From: JAIEPT01 sp038217425
GTDB lineage: Bacteria; Planctomycetota; Planctomycetia; Gemmatales; Gemmataceae
NCBI GenBank assembly: GCA_038217425.1
Contig: JBBQPM010000141.1
Location: 1 to 17,780 of the forward strand
DNA length: 17,780 nt
Reading direction: 5' to 3'
Shown here: one piece after another, positions 8,126 through 15,140 of the stretch
Layout of the letters: each line of letters begins with the position of its first letter
Position numbering within the stretch: position 1 is the stretch's first letter
Notes under the pieces: model-generated
Databases searched by the model: none
What the model was told of the DNA's origin: nothing
What the model saw: the letters and a program-made list of their open reading frames with translations, nothing else
Translations under genes and position numbers: made by a program

Positions 8126-8185
8126 GATCCTGCGGCCCGCGTGTGACTATCCCAGGGGTTCGGAGTACCTCACCCGTTGGGCTTA
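8126..8185 (+). repeat. REP-like palindrome with conserved spacer (half element)
   Basis: The palindrome 8151-8181 can fold with CCCA/TGGG at its ends (8151-8154, 8178-8181), GGGT/ACCC inside (8156-8159, 8172-8175) and GAG/CTC (8163-8165, 8169-8171) closing a TAC loop. Positions 8126-8150 match the spacer of the larger element at 11246-11270 almost base for base, including TGCGG and CCGCGTG blocks. This copy therefore equals the spacer plus right arm of that element; no left arm is visible. It sits between the stop of RNase III and the start of the 99-residue gene, inside a possible minus-strand transcript. Confidence 0.8.
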
Positions 8186-8200
8186 CATCGTTCATGAACG

Positions 8201-8899
8201 TCAATCAACGCCGTACGGGGCGGGGTCGCCGTTGATCGCGGCGAGGGCGTTCATCGCCGCCTTTTGCTCCGCTTCCTTTTTGGTTCGGCCCCAGGCGGCG
8301 GGGTAGTGGAATCTGCCGATCAGGGCCGCGATCTTGAAACACTTGCTGTGATCGGGGCCCTTCTCGTCCAGCGTCTCATACTGCGGCGTCGAGTCGAACT
8401 CCTTCTGCGCGATCTGCTGCAGGAGCGACTTGAAGTTCCCCGCGTGCGACGCCTCGGCCACCAACTCGATCTCCGGCTTCAGATAGCGAAGGATGAATTC
8501 CCGCGCCGCCTCCAGACCGCCGTCGAGATAGATCGAGCCGACCAGCGATTCGAAGACGTCGGCCATCAGGTTCCCCGGCATCGAGTGATGCAGGTTCATG
8601 CCTTTGCCGAGGAAGAGGAACTTTTGCAGCTCGAGTTCCTTGCTGAAGCGGGCGCAGGTGCGCCGGCTGACGACGGCCGACTTGATCTTGGTGAGGTCGC
8701 CTTCTTCATACTCGGGAAATCGGCGATAGAGTTCGTCGACCGTGACGAGCCCGAGCACGGAGTCGCCGAGAAATTCGAGGCGTTCGTTGGAACCCAGGCG
8801 GGTGAGGGCGCCCGAGGTATGGGTGAGCGCGGCCTTGAGGAGGTCGAGGTTCTTGAAGCGATACTGGATTTGCTGCTGGCACTCTTCGAGAATTTCCAC
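8201..8899 (-). CDS. rnc: Ribonuclease III
   Basis: This encodes a 232-residue RNase III, the cytoplasmic endonuclease that cuts double-stranded RNA in rRNA processing and mRNA turnover. The signature E-R-L-E-F-L-G-D-S lies at 39-47 with catalytic-site residues E42 and D46. The second acidic pair is D114 and E117 in A-D-V-F-E-S. The catalytic domain covers about 1-148 and a double-stranded-RNA-binding domain about 154-222, ending in G-R-T-K-K-E-A-E-Q-K-A-A. Length and domain order are normal for a bacterial class I enzyme. The start appears to be GTG at 8899; there is no in-frame ATG nearby, and the N-terminus M-E-I-L-E-E-C-Q is a normal length before the first helix. A promoter-like sequence (9001-9029) and a long stem-loop (8918-8982) lie upstream, suggesting its own transcript and possible autoregulation. 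A palindromic repeat follows the stop. Confidence 0.97.
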   Translation of the reverse strand: MEILEECQQQIQYRFKNLDLLKAALTHTSGALTRLGSNERLEFLGDSVLGLVTVDELYRRFPEYEEGDLTKIKSAVVSRRTCARFSKELELQKFLFLGKGMNLHHSMPGNLMADVFESLVGSIYLDGGLEAAREFILRYLKPEIELVAEASHAGNFKSLLQQIAQKEFDSTPQYETLDEKGPDHSKCFKIAALIGRFHYPAAWGRTKKEAEQKAAMNALAAINGDPAPYGVD

Positions 8900-8917
8900 G
8901 ATGGATCCGTAGCGTCA

Positions 8918-8982
8918 GGGACGGGAGCCGCTGGCGGAAGTGCCGCGTACGCATCGGCAGATCCGCGAACGGCTCGCGTCCC
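8918..8982 (-). promoter_or_regulatory. Long stem-loop in the rnc leader
   Basis: Three nested inverted repeats share one axis. Positions 8918-8929 pair with 8971-8982 (11 of 12, one C-C mismatch on the minus strand), 8934-8938 pair with 8962-8966 (5 of 5), and 8941-8945 pair with 8955-8959 (5 of 5). The unpaired pieces are symmetric: 4 by 4 nt, 2 by 2 nt and a 9-nt loop. In the minus-strand transcript this would be an extended rod ending 18 nt before the GTG start of RNase III. In E. coli a stem-loop in the rnc leader is cut by RNase III to lower its own expression. The same arrangement here is an inference from position and shape; folding was not computed. Confidence 0.55.
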
Positions 8983-9000
8983 GGGAAGCAAGACCTACGT

Positions 9001-9029
9001 ATCCTAAATTTTCCAGACTGCCGCGACAA
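9001..9029 (-). promoter_or_regulatory. Candidate sigma70-type promoter for rnc
   Basis: On the minus strand TTGTCG (9024-9029) and TAGGAT (9001-9006) are separated by 17 bp and each matches four of six consensus bases. Transcription would start near 8994, just outside the stem-loop at 8918-8982. It lies in the gap after the caspase stop codon, so rnc could be transcribed independently of the caspase gene. Pattern match only. Confidence 0.4.
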
Positions 9030-9041
9030 GCCCAATCGGCA

Positions 9042-11192
9042 CTACCGACGTCTCTCCGGAGTGATCTTCCATGACGTCATGGAGAGGAACACGCCGCTGA
9101 GGGGTTCCGCGCTCACCGCCCGCGTCCCGGCGGGGCCGTACATCGCCTTCTGCAAGATGGCGCCGAACGGAGACTTCAGGCCGCGCTCCGAGGTCGCACG
9201 CGGCTTCGCATCCAGCACCGGTTGTTCCAGGCTCACGAAATCGGTCGCCGGGCCTTCGCCCTTCACCGCGATCACCACGAGATGCTCGAGCGCATCCTCA
9301 TCCGCGGCGATGTCCACGGTCACCGAGTCGTTCTGCTTCGGCTCGAGCCGATTGAGCCGACCTTTCGGCGGATAGAGCGCCTTGATGCCGTACTGACTGT
9401 CGATGTAGAGGATCGTGACGTCGATCGTGTCCGTGCCTGCGTTCTTGATGCGGATGGTGAGCGCATCGTCGTCATGCACCACGAACCCGTCGGACTTCCA
9501 GGCGAGCGGCGTTTGCTTGCCCCCCTTGTCTAACTGAATTGCGATTTCCACCTTCAAGCCGCCCGGCTGAGCCGATTCGCTCGCATCGCGAACCATGCGC
9601 TTGAGCATGTCCGCACGCACGATCCGTTGTAGCGAGGCATCCACTTTCTGCGCCAGCTTCGCGTCCTCGATCTTCCCCATCGCGAACGCGGTCGGCGTCT
9701 TGCCCGCGTGCCCCGTGCCCGGGACCAAGAAGACGCCCTGGGCATCGCCGCGCAGCACCCAGTCGGCCTGGCTCAGCGTCGGCGCCACCGCGAACAACGA
9801 CCCTTTCTGCGCGCTCGCCTGCTGTACCAACTCCGCCAATTTTGTCTTCATGGCCCCATCGGCGCTGTCGGCGGCAACTTTGAGACGAACGTCGCCCCAG
9901 TCCGCGAGCGCCATCTGACAGACTCCTTCCTCGGGTAAGTCCTTGGCCAGGGGCGTGCCGTCGTGAGCGATCGGCTCGACGTCCGCCGCCAAGGTCGTCA
10001 CGGCACTCACTTTGACGTGTCCGCGAATCTTGTCCCCCTGTCCCAACGGCGGGTAAACTGCCAGGATGCTGCCGCGCGTCAGGCCCTGGAGCGTGCCGGC
10101 GTTGACGCGATACTGGTTCGCGGATTTCGTCAAGAGCCAGGCCGAGCGCCCGGTCCAGGCCTTGTTCCCCAGAATCTCGCGGTTTTTCTCCTCGCCCTCA
10201 ATGAGCGGCGTGGGATACGTTCGGCCCCAGCCCATGTACTGGTTGAAGACTCCTTGCAGCAACTCTTCGTAGGTCAGCGGACGCGTTTGATTCTTCGCCG
10301 CCTGCGTCAGCATCTGGCAAATCGTATACGAGAAAAGCCCGTAGACGACGGTCCCCTGCGTGCGCGGCGGCATCACCCGCTCGAGCGTCACTTCTTGAGG
10401 CTGGGCGGCGTACAGCGCCACGATGCCCCCGTCCTGCGCCGCCTTCACCGGGCCCGTGTGGTTCTCTCCGCCCCGCGCCTTGATCTTCTTGCCCGCGAAG
10501 CGCGCGTCGGCCTTTTTCTGCGCCGCCAACAGCACCTGGGCCGGGATCTTGAGCCCCTTCTCCGGCGACACCGAACGCGACACTTCCTCCTGATCGCGGA
10601 TCATCGTCCCGGAATGGCAGCAGTCGAACAGGATCCAGATGAACGCGTTCTTCGCCCGGATCGCCTTCAGCCAGCCCGCGATCTCGTCGTCGACGATCGC
10701 GTTCTCGATCTTGCCGATGCTGCCGTCCCACGTCCCCGCGTCGCGCGGCAAGAAGATCTCGTCCAGGCCGTCGGGTTCCGGGTCGGTCGGGTTGTCTGGC
10801 TCCGGCTGCTGACTGCCGTGCCCCGCCATGAGAATGACGACGTGATCCCCCGCCTTCGCCTTCTGCGCCAGCGCCTTGAACTCGCGCTCGATTGCCGAGC
10901 GCGTGGGAAGATAGTCTTTGCCCCTGGCTTTGCCGTCGGCTTCGCTGAGCGCGACGATCTGGGATTTGTCGAAGCCGTAGAGATCGCCCAGGACTTTGGC
11001 GAAGATCGGGATGTCGTTGGCCGGGCCTTTGAGTTGGAACTTGTCGTCGAGATTGGGATAGTGGGTGCAGCCGATGAGCAGCGCATGCCGACCGCCGGCA
11101 GACTTTTTGTCGGGGGCGAGGTTCTGGCCGTAACAAGCAAAGGTTGCGAGGAACAGGCCGAGGAGCGAGGACGAGACGGTACGTGGATTCAT
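9042..11192 (-). CDS. Secreted caspase-like (C14) protein with DUF4384-like domain
   Basis: This encodes a 716-residue exported protein. A signal peptide (about 1-22) precedes a caspase-fold domain from about 34 to 330. It begins H-A-L-L-I-G, carries the catalytic His at H125 (A-G-H-G-S) and the catalytic Cys at C192 in D-C-C-H-S-G, a metacaspase-like dyad. Residues about 545-650 resemble DUF4384, a beta domain often attached to bacterial caspases: D-D-D-A-L-T-I-R-I, then I-L-Y-I-D-S-Q-Y-G and L-Y-P. The middle (about 350-540) is unassigned. It is expected to be a Cys protease with basic or acidic P1 preference unknown, acting outside the cytoplasm. The ATG at 11192 is chosen for its RBS and signal peptide; the frame stays open to 11336 only because it runs through a palindromic repeat. 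It is divergent from the giant repeat protein gene and upstream of rnc. Confidence 0.93.
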   Translation of the reverse strand: MNPRTVSSSLLGLFLATFACYGQNLAPDKKSAGGRHALLIGCTHYPNLDDKFQLKGPANDIPIFAKVLGDLYGFDKSQIVALSEADGKARGKDYLPTRSAIEREFKALAQKAKAGDHVVILMAGHGSQQPEPDNPTDPEPDGLDEIFLPRDAGTWDGSIGKIENAIVDDEIAGWLKAIRAKNAFIWILFDCCHSGTMIRDQEEVSRSVSPEKGLKIPAQVLLAAQKKADARFAGKKIKARGGENHTGPVKAAQDGGIVALYAAQPQEVTLERVMPPRTQGTVVYGLFSYTICQMLTQAAKNQTRPLTYEELLQGVFNQYMGWGRTYPTPLIEGEEKNREILGNKAWTGRSAWLLTKSANQYRVNAGTLQGLTRGSILAVYPPLGQGDKIRGHVKVSAVTTLAADVEPIAHDGTPLAKDLPEEGVCQMALADWGDVRLKVAADSADGAMKTKLAELVQQASAQKGSLFAVAPTLSQADWVLRGDAQGVFLVPGTGHAGKTPTAFAMGKIEDAKLAQKVDASLQRIVRADMLKRMVRDASESAQPGGLKVEIAIQLDKGGKQTPLAWKSDGFVVHDDDALTIRIKNAGTDTIDVTILYIDSQYGIKALYPPKGRLNRLEPKQNDSVTVDIAADEDALEHLVVIAVKGEGPATDFVSLEQPVLDAKPRATSERGLKSPFGAILQKAMYGPAGTRAVSAEPLSGVFLSMTSWKITPERRR

Positions 11193-11196
11193 GGCG

Positions 11197-11201
11197 CCTC
11201 C
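11197..11201 (-). promoter_or_regulatory. RBS of the caspase gene
   Basis: GGAGG on the minus strand, four bases before the ATG at 11192. It sets the start there and makes the open frame through the repeat (up to 11336) non-coding. Confidence 0.75.
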
Positions 11202-11211
11202 GAAATGCGAT

Positions 11212-11304
11212 AAGCCCAGCGGGTGAGGTACTCCGAACCCTTGGGATCGTGCGGACCGCGTGCGTTTATTCCCGGGGGTTGGGAGTACCTCACCCGCTGG
11301 GCTT
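11212..11304. repeat. Inverted pair of REP-like palindromes (BIME-like)
   Basis: Two copies of the palindrome face each other: 11215-11245 (minus orientation) and 11271-11301 (plus orientation). Each can fold alone with the same CCCA/TGGG, GGGT/ACCC and GAG/CTC pairs. In the right copy CCCG replaces CCCA, which still allows a G-U pair. Together arms 11212-11245 and 11271-11304 are complementary at all but about three positions, giving a roughly 34-bp stem around a 25-nt spacer, which itself contains GCGG-A-CCGC. It lies between the divergent caspase and giant-repeat-protein genes. The organisation resembles bacterial interspersed mosaic elements built from REP sequences. Confidence 0.85.
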
Positions 11305-11325
11305 TCGTTTTGCTTGACCGCGTCG

Positions 11326-11331
11326 AGTATA
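11326..11331 (-). promoter_or_regulatory. Possible -10 box for the caspase gene
   Basis: TATACT on the minus strand matches five of six -10 bases, but no convincing -35 box lies at the usual distance. If real, the inverted palindrome pair at 11212-11304 would be in the caspase 5' leader. Confidence 0.2.
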
Positions 11332-11403
11332 AACACGAAAGCGGGGCAGGGGGGCCAAAATTCCGGAAAAATGTCCCCGATCGCGCCGAAACGGTCTTTT
11401 GCC

Positions 11404-11431
11404 TTGATCTTGCGCAGAAAGACGTTAAACT
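11404..11431 (+). promoter_or_regulatory. Candidate promoter for the giant repeat protein
   Basis: TTGATC (11404-11409) and TAAACT (11426-11431) are 16 bp apart and each matches four of six sigma70 consensus bases. The leader would be roughly 100 nt. Pattern match only; other sigma factors are equally possible. Confidence 0.3.
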
Positions 11432-11535
11432 AAAACGGCTTGCCTCGACCTGCCTTGCCTCTCCCCTTGCGAAACTCTAGCGGTTCCGCGGGGTTTCATG
11501 CTGCGAACAGCCCTCGCCTTCCGGAGACGTGTCTC

Positions 11536-14500
11536 ATGCGCCATCTTGCCCTCGCCCTTGCCATGCTGGTTCTGGGAAATGCCTCGCTTTTCGCGGACGA
11601 CTTCGAAAAACGCCAGGCGGAACAACGCGTCATCAAGGACCAGACCGATCGGCTGATCGGCCAGCTCGAAGGCAATCTCAAAGTCATGGAGTTCTACTCC
11701 GCGGCTTCGCCCGCCAGCCAGAAACAGCTTCGTCAGCTGCAGGAAACGCTCGAGACGCTGAAGTCGCTGAGCAACAAGCAGATGAGCGACGTGGTGCTGC
11801 ATCTGGAAAAAGCCGCCGCTGCCGCCGACGATGCCCAAGCGGAGAAAGAGTTGCTCAGCGCCCTCGATCGGCATCGCGAAGTGGTGGTGGCGCTGCGGCA
11901 AATGCTGCTCAACTTCGACGCCGTCGCTTCGCTGGAGCAGTTCGCCGATAACCTGGAAAAGTTCTCCGAAGACCAGTACGAGCGCCAGCGCAAGACGGCG
12001 CTGTACATCAAGGATGCTTCGGAAATGGTCAACGTTAGCCGACGTCTGGCCCGCAACACGATCTCGGTTCGGCTTTTGGGCGATGCCCAGGCCGATCTCA
12101 ACCTCGAAGTCGCCAAGAAGTTCGTCACGGCCCAGGAGCAGCTGGCGAAGAATCTGATCGGCGAACAAAAAGAACGCTTCGACAAGGTCATGAACGCCAA
12201 GGGGCCCGTCCTCGAAGAAATGGAAGCGGTCGTCGGCAAGATCCGCAAGACGGGCTACATCGAACTCCGCCTCAAAGCCTACGCCGAGGGGAATCGTCAA
12301 CAGTTGCAGGCGGCGCAGAAGCTGCAAGACCTGGCGGCGATCCTCCGCGGCGACATCGACAAGATGTCCACGCTCCTGGACGCTCAGAAGCGTCTGGAAG
12401 GCGTGATTCAGGAGCAGCGTAAGCTCAACGCCGAGACCAAGGAAAAGGGCGAAAAAAAGCAGTCGCCCATCGCCGACAAGGCGGTTCGCGATTTGGCCGA
12501 GCCGCAAGCCAAGCAGCAGATCGACGCGCTCAAGGTTGCCAATCTGCTCGACCGTCACGCTCCGGACCTGGCCGACAAACTCAAAGTCGCCGAAACGGTG
12601 TTGCAGAAGGCCCAGGACGAACTGAACAAGGCCAAGGCGAAAGACGCGCAGGCGCCGCAAAAGGATGCGCTCGCCAAGCTCGAGAACGTGCAGAAGGAAC
12701 TTGCCGAGTTGATTGGCAAGGAGAAGGAGAACGCCGCCGACCCGCTGGCCGCGCTCAAGAACGCCCTGGAAGAAGTCGAGAAAATCGAGAAGGAACAAGT
12801 TGCTCTGAAAGACAAGACGAAAGAGGCAGGGCAGCCCGAGAAGCTGGCGCCGCCGCAGAAGGAATTGGCGAAGAAGACCGATCAGGTCGCCCAGCAACCG
12901 CTGCCCAGCGAGAAGGCCAAGGAGGCGCTGGCCAAGGCCCAGGACGCCATGCAAAAGGCGGCCAAGGATCTCAACAAGAAAGAGCCGGCCCCCGCGCAGA
13001 CGCAGCAACAGAAGGCGCTCGACGCCCTCAAGGAAGCTCGTAAGGAGTTGGCCGAGGAGATCGCCCAGACCGAGAAGCGTCGCGACGATCTTGCCAAACT
13101 CGAACAGGCGGCTCAGAAGCTCGACGAGCTTGCGAAGGAACAAGGCAAAATCGCCAAGGCGGCGGACGCGGAGGCGAAGAAGGACGCCCCGGCCAAATCC
13201 GATCTTGGGCAGAAGCAAGAGAAATTGACGCCCCCGACCAAGGAAGTCGCCCAGGAGATCAAGGACGCCGCACCCAAGGCAGCGCAGAAGGCTGACGACG
13301 CCGCCAAGGCAATGGAGCAGGCCAAGAAGAATCTCGATCAGGCCAAGAAGCCCGAAGCCGCCAAAGACGCCGGCGAGGCCAAGAAGAACCTCGACCAGGC
13401 CAAGGCGGAGCTCAACAAGAAGATCGAAGATCTCAAGGGGAAAGAAGCCGCCCAGCAAGCCGCCATGGAAAACAAGCAAGGCGAGCTGAACGAAGTCGCG
13501 CAACAGCTCAACAAGGCGATCGACAAGGCAGAGGCAGCCGCGGCCAAGTCCGACGAGGCCAAGCAAGCGGAGATGAACAAGGCGAGTCTGGCACAGTTGC
13601 AGAAAGAGTTGGGCCAGAAGGCGGAGGCGTCGAAGCTTCCCGAAGCGGGCGAAGCCGCCAAGAAGGCCGCGGACGCGTTGCAGAAGGGCGACTTGGGCGA
13701 AGCATTGAAGGAGCAAGAGAAGGCGCTCGCGAAATTGGAAGGCGCCAAGGCCGAGCCGGCTCCGATGGGAACGCCAAAGGCCGACGCGAAGGCCGACGCT
13801 CCGATGGCTCAGGCGAAGGCGAAACCCGACGCCGCTCAGCCGAAGGCCCAGGCGAAGGGCGAACCCGAGCCGAAGGCGAAGATGGACGCGCCTCCGGGGC
13901 AAGCGAAGGACAACCCTCCAGCAGCCGCCGACGCCAAGCCGGCGCCCATGGCTAAAGCCGCCGAGCCCAAGGCGAAGCAAAATGCCAAGGCAGCGCCGGC
14001 CAAGGCGCAGCCCAAGGATGCGAAGGCAGCCGGCAAGGCGAAAGAGGAACCCAAAGCAGGCGCGATGGCCCAGGCAAAAGAGGCTAATCCGCCGATGGCC
14101 CAGCCCAAGGCCGAAGGAATGGGACAAGCTCAAGCCAAGGCCGAGCCCAAAGAGAAGGGCGAGGCGAAGGCCGATCCCAAGGGCATGGGCCCGGCTCAGG
14201 CGAAAGCCGACCCCAAGGGCATGGGCGAAGCGAAAGCCGATCCCAAGGGCATGGGCCCGGCTCAGGCGAAAGCCGATCCCAAAGGCATGGGCGAAGCGAA
14301 AGCCGACCCCAAGGGCATGGGCCCCGCTCAGGCGAAAGCCGAGCCCAAGGGCAAGGGGGACGGCAAGGCAGAACCCAAGGCAAAGGCCGACGCCAAAGGC
14401 ATGGGAGACGCGCCGCAGACCGCGAAGGCGAAGGACAACGGCCAGGCGACCGCCGAGGCGTTGGCGAAGGATCAAAAGGCGCTGATGGAAGCGACTCAGA

Positions 14501-15117
14501 ATCTCGTGCAGTCGCAGCTCGCCAATCAGAAAGCACAGGCCGCGCTCGCCCAGGCTCAGGCGCAGGCCCCGAAGGGATTGCAGGACCAACTCAAGGAAGC
14601 CGCGCAGAAGTTAGGCGAGGCCGATAAAAACCTCGCCCAGGGCAAAGCCGAGAAAGCCAACGACGCGCAGAACAAGGCGCTGGACGAACTCAAGAGCGCT
14701 GCCAATGCTCTCAAGGCGGCCGGCGAACAACTCGCCAAGGCCGAGGGCAAGGGAGAAGGCAAAGAGCCCGGCATGGGCATGGGAATGGGCGAAGGGGAGG
14801 GCGAAGGCGAAGGCGAAGGCGAAGGAATGGAGCCCGGCAAGGGCAAATCAGACAAGCTCGCCAAGGGGAGCGAAAAGAACGAGGGGGAAGGCGAAGGAAA
14901 TCGCATTGCCGACGGCAAGGTGACGAACGCCGCATCCAAGCTCGTGAACGGTTCGGCCGACGGGACCTTTATTCGCCTGCAAGAGCGACAGCGTGAGTTG
15001 ATTCGGCAAGCCTCGCAGGGCCAGCTGCCGGCGGAATATGTGGAGCAAATCCAGCAGTACAACCAGAACGTGACCCGCAATCAGGCGCTGCAGGCGCCAG
15101 CCCCGCCGAAACAATAG
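11536..15117 (+). CDS. Giant secreted Ala/Lys-rich coiled-coil and repeat protein
   Basis: This encodes a 1193-residue exported protein (signal peptide about 1-20). Residues about 22-300 are helical with ordinary composition. About 300-735 are long Ala/Lys/Glu/Gln-rich heptad-like helices. About 736-975 are low-complexity Ala/Lys/Pro/Met/Gly, including three 22-residue tandem repeats (877-942) built on A-K-A-D-P-K-G-M-G. About 975-1075 are helical again, followed by a Gly-Glu tract (1085-1097). Residues 1144-1179 form a compact motif, R-L-Q-E-R-Q-R-E-L-I-R-Q then L-P-A-E-Y-V-E-Q-I, of a type I recall at the C-terminus of large planctomycete proteins. Residues 250-1144 contain no Phe, Tyr, Trp or Cys. 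There is no enzyme motif, so a structural or polyanion-binding role at the cell envelope is possible but unproven. The ATG at 11536 begins the signal peptide and follows GGAG at 11523-11526. The gene is followed by a strong hairpin. Confidence 0.88.
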   Translation: MRHLALALAMLVLGNASLFADDFEKRQAEQRVIKDQTDRLIGQLEGNLKVMEFYSAASPASQKQLRQLQETLETLKSLSNKQMSDVVLHLEKAAAAADDAQAEKELLSALDRHREVVVALRQMLLNFDAVASLEQFADNLEKFSEDQYERQRKTALYIKDASEMVNVSRRLARNTISVRLLGDAQADLNLEVAKKFVTAQEQLAKNLIGEQKERFDKVMNAKGPVLEEMEAVVGKIRKTGYIELRLKAYAEGNRQQLQAAQKLQDLAAILRGDIDKMSTLLDAQKRLEGVIQEQRKLNAETKEKGEKKQSPIADKAVRDLAEPQAKQQIDALKVANLLDRHAPDLADKLKVAETVLQKAQDELNKAKAKDAQAPQKDALAKLENVQKELAELIGKEKENAADPLAALKNALEEVEKIEKEQVALKDKTKEAGQPEKLAPPQKELAKKTDQVAQQPLPSEKAKEALAKAQDAMQKAAKDLNKKEPAPAQTQQQKALDALKEARKELAEEIAQTEKRRDDLAKLEQAAQKLDELAKEQGKIAKAADAEAKKDAPAKSDLGQKQEKLTPPTKEVAQEIKDAAPKAAQKADDAAKAMEQAKKNLDQAKKPEAAKDAGEAKKNLDQAKAELNKKIEDLKGKEAAQQAAMENKQGELNEVAQQLNKAIDKAEAAAAKSDEAKQAEMNKASLAQLQKELGQKAEASKLPEAGEAAKKAADALQKGDLGEALKEQEKALAKLEGAKAEPAPMGTPKADAKADAPMAQAKAKPDAAQPKAQAKGEPEPKAKMDAPPGQAKDNPPAAADAKPAPMAKAAEPKAKQNAKAAPAKAQPKDAKAAGKAKEEPKAGAMAQAKEANPPMAQPKAEGMGQAQAKAEPKEKGEAKADPKGMGPAQAKADPKGMGEAKADPKGMGPAQAKADPKGMGEAKADPKGMGPAQAKAEPKGKGDGKAEPKAKADAKGMGDAPQTAKAKDNGQATAEALAKDQKALMEATQNLVQSQLANQKAQAALAQAQAQAPKGLQDQLKEAAQKLGEADKNLAQGKAEKANDAQNKALDELKSAANALKAAGEQLAKAEGKGEGKEPGMGMGMGEGEGEGEGEGEGMEPGKGKSDKLAKGSEKNEGEGEGNRIADGKVTNAASKLVNGSADGTFIRLQERQRELIRQASQGQLPAEYVEQIQQYNQNVTRNQALQAPAPPKQ
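14164..14361 (+). repeat. Three 66-bp in-frame tandem repeats
   Basis: Units at 14164-14229, 14230-14295 and 14296-14361 are nearly identical at the DNA level and encode 22 residues each. Each unit is itself two related 11-residue halves based on A-K-A-D-P-K-G-M-G. The last unit diverges at its 3' end. The DNA similarity, including synonymous positions, points to recent expansion by slippage or unequal recombination. Confidence 0.92.
14788..14826 (+). repeat. GGCGAA hexanucleotide tract encoding (Gly-Glu)n
   Basis: Six Gly-Glu codon pairs, mostly GGCGAA, followed by a Gly. Gain or loss of units stays in frame, so it could vary in length between strains without breaking the gene. Confidence 0.85.
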
Positions 15118-15140
15118 ATTCATCAGCATCGAGAACTCGT

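Larger units (their letters stand above)
11193..11535. other. Gene-free divergent intergenic region
   Basis: These 343 bp separate two divergent genes. The left third is the palindromic repeat pair (11212-11304), followed by a possible minus-strand -10 box (11326-11331). The right part has a candidate plus-strand promoter (11404-11431) and a pyrimidine-rich leader before the ATG at 11536. I see no small gene in it with a convincing RBS. Confidence 0.7.

Noticed and set aside
8201..9042. Caspase plus RNase III as an anti-phage defence pair
   Set aside because: The caspase has a signal peptide, RNase III is a normal housekeeping enzyme with its own promoter-like sequence, and no sensor or effector partner is present.
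9963..11213. A 416-residue plus-strand open frame over the caspase
   Set aside because: It is Arg/Leu/Val-rich with no motif and lies antisense to the caspase catalytic domain.
8141..11304. Palindromes as terminal inverted repeats of a transposon carrying caspase and rnc
   Set aside because: There is no transposase or target-site duplication, and the half and full elements differ in structure; short interspersed repeats explain the pattern better.
14164..14361. Regular repeats as a possible CRISPR array
   Set aside because: The units are contiguous, in frame and without unique spacers; they are protein-coding tandem repeats.
11425..14589. A 1054-residue open frame antisense to the giant repeat protein
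   Set aside because: Its Leu/Arg/Gly-rich translation is what Ala/Lys/Glu/Gln codons give on the other strand. The sense strand has a signal peptide, RBS and structured ends, while the antisense frame has none.
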